From the NCBI GenBank assembly GCA_036338615.1, contig JAYZBT010000209.1, positions 1-18,647 on the forward strand: a DNA stretch of 18,647 bases. The letters run 5' to 3'. The notes under the pieces were generated by a model. It searched no databases. It was not told the origin of the DNA and worked only from the letters and a program-made list of their open reading frames with translations. Made by a program: the position numbers and the translations under genes. Source of the DNA: UBA1138 sp036338615. GTDB lineage: Bacteria; Gemmatimonadota; Gemmatimonadetes; Longimicrobiales; Gaopeijiaceae. Of the stretch, positions 14,356-18,647 are shown piece after piece (the stretch's first letter is position 1; the number at the start of each line of letters is the position of its first letter).

Positions 14356-14393
14356 ATAAGAAAGGGACCCCGCCGGAGCGCCGGCGAGGTCCC
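14356..14393 (-). terminator. intrinsic terminator after tonB
   Basis: Read on the minus strand, a 13-bp GC-rich stem (GGGACCTCGCCGG with CCGGCGGGGTCCC, one G-U pair) closes a four-base loop at 14377-14380. It is followed by TTTCTTAT. It starts 24 bases after the tonB stop and ends some 44 bases before the yggS start, so it separates the TonB system from the yggS group. The plus strand has no T tract at the matching side, so the direction is minus. Confidence 0.85.
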
Positions 14394-14417
14394 AAAAAGG
14401 GCCTTCCAGGCTCCGTG

Positions 14418-15092
14418 TTAGCGGACCTGGAAGGTAATCGGGAACGAGACCCAAACCGGGACCTTCTTGTCACGGTTCAGAGCCGGGGAGAACCGGTAGA
14501 TCTCCGAGACGGCCATGGCCGCGTCATCGAGCGCCTGGTGGCCGGAAGTCTGATCGATCTGCCGGTCCTGGACTCGGCCGTCTTCATCGATGAAGAAGTA
14601 GACACGCACCGTGCCACCGATGCCCGCATCCCTGAGAAGCGGTGGGTACTCCCGCTCCATCGCCCGCACCACGTCGCTCCGATTGAGGATCGACGGTGCC
14701 ACGGTGAATGGAGTGAAGGTCGGTGCGGCGGACAGGTCCGTTGCGGTCTGCTCCGGGGGCGGCGGAAGATCTTCCACCGGATTGTCCTCGAAGGTGGTGG
14801 GCGCAATCGTGATGTCTTCGTCGATATCCGCGGTCGCGATGATCGGGGTCGCGGGACGCGCGATCTGCTGCGGCGGCGGCGGAATCTCGATCTCAGGCGG
14901 GAGCTCGATCGCCTCCAACTCCGTGTTCTCGAACGAGAAGTCCTCGGCGGTCAGTTCCGGCCAGAAGGCGAACATGCCAAGGTGCACAACGGTGGACGCA
15001 ATCATCGCCACCCAGAACCATGACTTGAACGTCCGTTTGAGACGCTCATTCGCGGTCTCCCGAAATTCAGCCGGTACGGCTTCTGCTGTCAT
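14418..15092 (-). CDS. tonB: TonB-family energy transducer
   Basis: A 224-residue inner-membrane protein that would carry proton-motive energy from ExbB/ExbD to outer-membrane receptors. A 24-residue cytoplasmic head precedes one membrane helix (about 25-44, SWFWVAMIASTVVHLGMFAF). A proline-rich periplasmic spacer (PPEIEIPPPPQQ, later DLPPPPEQ) runs to about 125. The C-terminal TonB domain (about 138-224) contains YPPLLRDAGIGGTVRVYFFI and ends PVWVSFPITFQVR. Its ATG overlaps the exbD stop (ATGA), so it is made with ExbD. The cytoplasmic head is longer than in E. coli TonB. No TonB-dependent receptor lies in the window, so the cargo is unknown. Confidence 0.93.
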   Translation of the reverse strand: MTAEAVPAEFRETANERLKRTFKSWFWVAMIASTVVHLGMFAFWPELTAEDFSFENTELEAIELPPEIEIPPPPQQIARPATPIIATADIDEDITIAPTTFEDNPVEDLPPPPEQTATDLSAAPTFTPFTVAPSILNRSDVVRAMEREYPPLLRDAGIGGTVRVYFFIDEDGRVQDRQIDQTSGHQALDDAAMAVSEIYRFSPALNRDKKVPVWVSFPITFQVR

Positions 15093-15538
15093 CGTCTCTC
15101 CCTCTGCATGCTCTTTTCGAGTTGCGTGGCGAAGACCACGCGAACTACGCCGGCAGCGACCAATGCGCTCTGCAATTGGTCCATGAACCGGTACGGCACG
15201 TCACGGTCGCCCCGAATCGAAATCACGAGGGCGCGTTCGGATGCAGCGTAGAGCGGGGCGACAACCGTGGTCACCTGCTCCATCGACAGCGGCTGGTCGT
15301 TGATGTACACCAGGCCGTCGCGCTCCATCCAAATGTTCAGGATGTTCTTCTGTTTCTCGTCGATCTTCTCCGCGCTCTCGGCCTCGGTCCACTCGATCGG
15401 GCGATCACGGTCGGTCTGGAAGACCGTAGTCACCATGAAGAAGATGAGAAGCAGGAACGCGATGTCGGCAAGCGACGAAGTCGGAACCTCGCCCGACGCC
15501 TTCGAAGCCTTCTGAAAACCGCCACCCTTGATTGCCAT
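15089..15538 (-). CDS. exbD: ExbD/TolR-family proton channel subunit (second copy)
   Basis: A 149-residue protein with a short cytoplasmic start, one membrane helix (about 24-40, LADIAFLLLIFFMVTTVF) and a periplasmic domain of about 100 residues. D25, at the start of the helix, matches the proton-carrying Asp of ExbD. It lies five bases after the other exbD and overlaps tonB by four bases. The periplasmic domains of the two copies differ clearly (this one has INDQPLSMEQVTTVVAPLY), so they are diverged paralogues rather than a recent duplication. Confidence 0.92.
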   Translation of the reverse strand: MAIKGGGFQKASKASGEVPTSSLADIAFLLLIFFMVTTVFQTDRDRPIEWTEAESAEKIDEKQKNILNIWMERDGLVYINDQPLSMEQVTTVVAPLYAASERALVISIRGDRDVPYRFMDQLQSALVAAGVVRVVFATQLEKSMQRERR

Positions 15539-15543
15539 ATCGG

Positions 15544-15969
15544 CTAGTTCTCCAGAATCTGAAGCGAGATGCGTTCAGCGTTGGCCTTATGAAGCGCGTC
15601 GAGCACGTCTACCATGAACTTGTAGGGCGCGTCCGGATGGGTCTTCACGGCCGCGATGATGTTCGGGTTCGCCGATACCTCTTGGCGCCACAGCCCATCG
15701 ACCTCAGTGGGCCGCATCTGCTGCACCTGTTGGCTCTCGCCACGCTTGACGTCGACGATGCCGGTCGGCTGAATGATGATGTGCAGGATATTCTTCTGGC
15801 TGACCTGGGCTTCCTCACCGGGCTCCGGGAGCACGAGATTCAGACCCTTGTCCTTCGGGAACGTGGTCGTGACCAAGAAGAAGATGAGCAGCAGGAACGC
15901 GATGTCAGCCGTCGACGACATCGGTACGCCCTCGCTGACGCTCGACTTCTTTTTGCCTAGAATCGACAT
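15544..15969 (-). CDS. exbD: ExbD/TolR-family proton channel subunit (first copy)
   Basis: A 141-residue protein with the layout of ExbD: basic start (MSILGKKKSS), one membrane helix (about 21-37, ADIAFLLLIFFLVTTTF) with the proton-path Asp at D22, and a periplasmic domain with ILHIIIQPTGIVDVKRG and a C-terminal VDVLDALHKANAERISLQI. It follows exbB after a 61-base gap that shows no gene or clear signal. Helix sequences of the two ExbD copies are nearly the same, while the periplasmic parts differ, which suggests a mixed ExbD pair in one motor. Confidence 0.92.
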   Translation of the reverse strand: MSILGKKKSSVSEGVPMSSTADIAFLLLIFFLVTTTFPKDKGLNLVLPEPGEEAQVSQKNILHIIIQPTGIVDVKRGESQQVQQMRPTEVDGLWRQEVSANPNIIAAVKTHPDAPYKFMVDVLDALHKANAERISLQILEN

Positions 15970-16030
15970 AGTGGTGCCTGGGTTGCGATACTCTGAGGTA
16001 CTGGGTCTGTGTGCGAAAGGTTCCTAACTG

Positions 16031-16708
16031 CTAGCCCCGCTGCTCCGGCTCCTTGACGATCTCGAGTCGTCCGTCGCTCTCGAGCTTCCAGGCCAGGTTG
16101 AGGACTTTTTGTGCGCCCTGCTCCATGTCGACGATCAGCCGGTCGATACGGGTGACGAAGAAGTTGTAGGCGATGTTGATCGGTACCGCGACAATCAGTC
16201 CCGCTGCCGTGGTCAGCAGAGCGACCTTGATCCCACCCGCCACCAGAGTCGCGTCGACCGTCCCCGCCTGCTCGATCGAGGCAAAGGCCAGAACCATTCC
16301 CAGTACGGTGCCGAGGAAGCCCATCAAGGGGGCCACGTTGGCGATGGTCGCCAAAATGACCAAACCCCGCTCCAGGAAGCTGAGCTCGATCGACCCGGTA
16401 GTAGCGATCGCGGCTTCCAACTCCCCGGCGATCATCTTCTGCGTCTTGATGCGATGTAGTCCGGCAAGAAGAATGGCGGCGGTCGGTCCGGGTGTACCAC
16501 GCGCGATCTCGAACGCTCCCTCCAGGTCACCCTGCTCAGTGGCCTCTTCGACAGCGGCCAAAACGTTGGCCGTTCCGTGATGGGCCACCATCAGCGTCCA
16601 GAACTTGGCAATGATGACACCGAGAGCGATCAACGAACACAGGATGAGCGGAAACATCATCCAGCCGCCGTCCGCGAACAGGGTCATCAGTTGATACTGG
16701 GTACCCAC
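16031..16708 (-). CDS. exbB: MotA/TolQ/ExbB proton channel protein
   Basis: A 225-residue inner-membrane protein with the ExbB/TolQ plan: helix 1 near residues 15-36 (GGWMMFPLILCSLIALGVII), a long cytoplasmic stretch (VEEATEQGDLEGAFEIA), and helices 2-3 with APLMGFLGTVLGMVLAF and TTAAGLIVAVPINIAYNFF. With two ExbD proteins and TonB in the same set it should form the proton-driven motor. The GTG at 16708 was chosen: AGGAG (16722-16718) lies nine bases before it. The ATG at 16687 has no such site. A consensus-like promoter precedes it at 16779-16808. Confidence 0.92.
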   Translation of the reverse strand: MGTQYQLMTLFADGGWMMFPLILCSLIALGVIIAKFWTLMVAHHGTANVLAAVEEATEQGDLEGAFEIARGTPGPTAAILLAGLHRIKTQKMIAGELEAAIATTGSIELSFLERGLVILATIANVAPLMGFLGTVLGMVLAFASIEQAGTVDATLVAGGIKVALLTTAAGLIVAVPINIAYNFFVTRIDRLIVDMEQGAQKVLNLAWKLESDGRLEIVKEPEQRG

Positions 16709-16778
16709 GAAAGGCAACTCCTGGAATGTGGTTGTCGCGCGTGATCGAGGAGATGTACCGCCCTCGAAAGATCCGCGG

Positions 16779-16808
16779 AATCTAGGCACCCTGTCGTCAA
16801 GGTGTCAA
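16779..16808 (-). promoter_or_regulatory. sigma-70-type promoter for exbB-exbD-exbD-tonB
   Basis: On the minus strand a perfect -35 TTGACA (16808-16803) is followed after 18 bases by TAGATT (16784-16779), four of six bases of the -10 consensus. Transcription would begin near 16772, about 60 bases before the GTG of exbB. The site lies in the 143-base gap between cdaA and exbB, where a promoter is expected. Confidence 0.6.
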
Positions 16809-16836
16809 CGCACGCCGTCGGTCCAATCTACGCCCG

Positions 16837-16854
16837 TGAATCCCGGGGATTTCA
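16837..16854 (-). terminator. inverted repeat at the cdaA stop, possible weak terminator
   Basis: TGAAATCCC pairs with GGGATTCA in a palindrome of 18 bases that includes the TGA stop of cdaA. The stem is about eight pairs with one mismatch. There is almost no loop space and no T run follows, so it is a poor intrinsic terminator. It may instead be a protein-binding palindrome or a 3' end stabiliser. Confidence 0.25.
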
Positions 16855-17655
16855 ACTGGGGGCCTGACCAGCGGCGAGGGCCGCGTCGTGCTGAGGCATC
16901 CTCCCCACCACGATCTCCCGCAAGCGCTCGGGATCCACGTCGCGCTCCAGTCGGCCCTCGACCGCCACGGAGATCTGAGCGGTCTCCTCGCTGACTACGA
17001 TGACGAGGGCGTCCGTCTCTTCGCTCAAGCCCAGCGCGGCCCTATGCCGGGTACCGAGCGACCGATCCCTGACGGAGGATTGTGTGAGCGGGAGGATCGC
17101 ACCGGCCGTACGGATCTGGTCACCCGCGATGAGCACGGCGCCGTCGTGTAGCGGTGAGTAGGGCGTGAAAATCGTAGTCAGCATCTCTGCCGAAACACGA
17201 GCGTCCACGACGCTCCCGGTTTCCGCATACTCGTCGAGGCCGACGTCCTGTTCGATCGCGATGATGGCACCGTGGCGAGCCCGAGAAAGACGCACCGCGC
17301 CTTCCACGACCTCCTCCGCGACGCGGCCGTCTTCCATTCGCTGGAACACTCGGATCATGCGGCTACGACCGAGGCGCGCCAGGGCAGCACGCAGCTCGGG
17401 CTGGAAGACGACGAGTGCCGCGATGGCCGACAGTTGGAAGAGAGCCTCGAGCAGCGTGCGAATCAGGATCAGGTCCAACAGCCGTGCCACGCCATACGCG
17501 AGCGCGAGCAGGACCACGCCCAGCATGATCTGCATCGCCCTGGTGCGCTGGATCACGATCAGGATCCGGTATACGAGAAACGCGACGATCAGGATCTCGG
17601 CCAGGTCGGTCCAACCCGGCATCAAGAATTGGAGCTGTTCCCAGATCCGGCCCAT
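16852..17655 (-). CDS. cdaA: CdaA-type diadenylate cyclase (c-di-AMP synthase)
   Basis: A 267-residue membrane enzyme making cyclic di-AMP from two ATP. Three hydrophobic segments fill residues 15-85 (AEILIVAFLVYRILIVI, IMLGVVLLALAYGVARLL, LFQLSAIAALVVF). The DAC domain follows, with the catalytic DGA at 171-173 (SPLHDGAVLI) and the GTRHR motif at 201-205, both intact. Length matches the CdaA family (about 270). ATG 17655 was chosen since it overlaps the ftsH stop as TGATG, which suggests coupled translation; the GTG at 17658 would add one residue. The common folP gene between ftsH and cdaA is absent, and no CdaR partner follows. c-di-AMP would bear on osmotic and potassium control, but no target is seen here. 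Confidence 0.95.
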   Translation of the reverse strand: MGRIWEQLQFLMPGWTDLAEILIVAFLVYRILIVIQRTRAMQIMLGVVLLALAYGVARLLDLILIRTLLEALFQLSAIAALVVFQPELRAALARLGRSRMIRVFQRMEDGRVAEEVVEGAVRLSRARHGAIIAIEQDVGLDEYAETGSVVDARVSAEMLTTIFTPYSPLHDGAVLIAGDQIRTAGAILPLTQSSVRDRSLGTRHRAALGLSEETDALVIVVSEETAQISVAVEGRLERDVDPERLREIVVGRMPQHDAALAAGQAPS

Positions 17656-18647
17656 CACGTCAGCGGCTCATCCTCATCGTCTGCGTGCACGCCAGGAGCG
17701 GCCCCCGGAAGAGGCCCCTCTCCACCGGGCAGTCCCAACGGTGGCGCGGAGCGCACGGGCACGGGCACGGGCGCTGGCGCTGCCGCAGCGAGCGGCTCTT
17801 CTTCCGGCATCTCCAGGGGAGGAAGCGTCTCGCCTCGCTCGAGCATCTCGATCTCTTCGCGGTCGAGCGTCTCGCGCTCGAGCAACGCTTGGGCAAACAC
17901 CTCCAGCAAGTCTCGGTGTTCCGCGAGAACATCGCGGGCACGCCCATGAGCCGTGTCCACCAAGCGCTTCACTTCCTCATCGACGAGGTGCGCCATGTGT
18001 TCCGACACGCTCCTGCGCTGTGAGATATCCCGGCCGAGGAAGATCTCGTGTTCGGGCTCGCCGATCGCCACCAGACCGATCACGTCGCTCATGCCGAACG
18101 ACGTGACCATGCGCCGCGCCATGCCCGTGGCGCGCTCGATGTCGTTGCCCGCCCCTGTGGTCACAGCCTGGGGACCGAACACCAACTCCTCGGCGACACG
18201 GCCTCCGAAGAGCATCGCGAGTTGGCCCTCCATCCATTCCTTCCGGTAGGAATGGCGGTCTTCGGTGGGCAAACTCGCCGTGATTCCAAGCGCCCGACCA
18301 CGGGGCACAATCGTGACTTTGTGCACTGGGTCCAGTCCCGGAATCTTCAGGCCGAGAACCGTGTGGCCCGCCTCGTGGTAGGCGGTGAGCTTGCGCTCAT
18401 CTTCGGTCAAGACAAGGGAACGGCGCTCGGCACCGAGCATGACCTTGTCCTTCGCCTCGGCGAAGTCGTCCATCGAGACCTTGTCGCCGTCTCGGCGAGC
18501 AGCCAGAAGCGCGGCCTCGTTGCAGATGTTCTCGAGGTCCGCACCACTCATACCCGGCGTGCCGCGTGCGATGAGTGACAACTCGACGTCGTCCGACAGC
18601 GGGAGCTTCCTAGCATGCACACGGAGGATGCCCTCGCGGCCCCTCAG
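17655..18647 (-). CDS. ftsH: ATP-dependent zinc metalloprotease FtsH, C-terminal part
   Basis: The last 330 residues of FtsH; the membrane helices and Walker motifs lie beyond the right edge. The visible part begins in the AAA+ lid (LRGREGILRVHARKLPL, GMSGADLENICNEAALLAAR). The M41 peptidase domain follows, with zinc site HEAGH (visible residues 91-95) and third ligand D169 in TGAGNDIERAT, and a helical end (LLEVFAQALLERETLDREEIE). The last 50 residues are a Pro/Ala/Val-rich tail ending EDEPLT. A GTG at 18620 is internal, not the start: codons run in frame to the window edge. FtsH is a membrane-bound hexamer that degrades damaged or regulatory proteins. It overlaps cdaA by one base. Confidence 0.96.
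   Translation of the reverse strand: MRGREGILRVHARKLPLSDDVELSLIARGTPGMSGADLENICNEAALLAARRDGDKVSMDDFAEAKDKVMLGAERRSLVLTEDERKLTAYHEAGHTVLGLKIPGLDPVHKVTIVPRGRALGITASLPTEDRHSYRKEWMEGQLAMLFGGRVAEELVFGPQAVTTGAGNDIERATGMARRMVTSFGMSDVIGLVAIGEPEHEIFLGRDISQRRSVSEHMAHLVDEEVKRLVDTAHGRARDVLAEHRDLLEVFAQALLERETLDREEIEMLERGETLPPLEMPEEEPLAAAAPAPVPVPVRSAPPLGLPGGEGPLPGAAPGVHADDEDEPLT

Noticed and set aside
17755..17785. Short GCACGG-type tandem repeat
   Set aside because: It is the low-complexity codon run for the Pro/Ala/Val tail of FtsH, not a CRISPR or mobile repeat.

Overview
The window is high-GC bacterial chromosome. The gene set suggests Gemmatimonadota or a close relative, at moderate confidence. The pointers are: a yggS-divIVA-pnp-ileS-rluD cluster, a Gram-negative TonB/ExbB/ExbD system, signal peptides ending in Ala-Gln, and a DnaA-like ATPase linked to a DUF4388-TPR protein. 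No phylogenetic marker was compared, so the phylum is an inference.

Layout. A short plus-strand segment (254-1694) faces a long minus-strand series that fills 1719-18647. The plus segment holds a secreted DUF3179-family protein interrupted by an in-frame TGA, then an internally deleted remnant of an AlkC-type DNA alkylation repair gene. Positions 1-97 on the minus strand look like a truncated 5S rRNA. Read from the right edge, the minus-strand genes are: ftsH (5' end outside the window) overlapping cdaA (c-di-AMP synthase); exbB, two exbD and tonB, with a promoter before and a terminator after; yggS, divIVA, purine nucleoside phosphorylase, ileS and an RluD-type pseudouridine synthase; and last a tightly overlapping set of DnaA-like tandem ATPase, DUF4388-TPR protein, membrane-anchored gluzincin-like peptidase, NtrC-type response regulator and a small two-helix membrane protein. 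Most junctions within the groups are stop/start overlaps or gaps under 30 bases, so each group is probably cotranscribed.

What stands out. (1) In the DUF3179 gene the TGA lies exactly where the first Cys of a CxxC motif is expected, giving U-x-x-C. The frame stays open for 236 codons beyond it, and a 6-bp hairpin with apical loop AGGAU starts its loop 21 nt after the TGA, matching the general bacterial SECIS rule. This is a candidate new selenoprotein; a fresh nonsense mutation or sequencing error is the alternative. (2) The DnaA-like protein carries one intact and one degenerate DnaA-type ATPase module and no DNA-binding domain IV. It is translationally coupled to a DUF4388-TPR protein and shares a gene set with an orphan sigma-54 activator, which may be an undescribed signalling module. 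No mobile elements, CRISPR arrays or tRNAs were seen.
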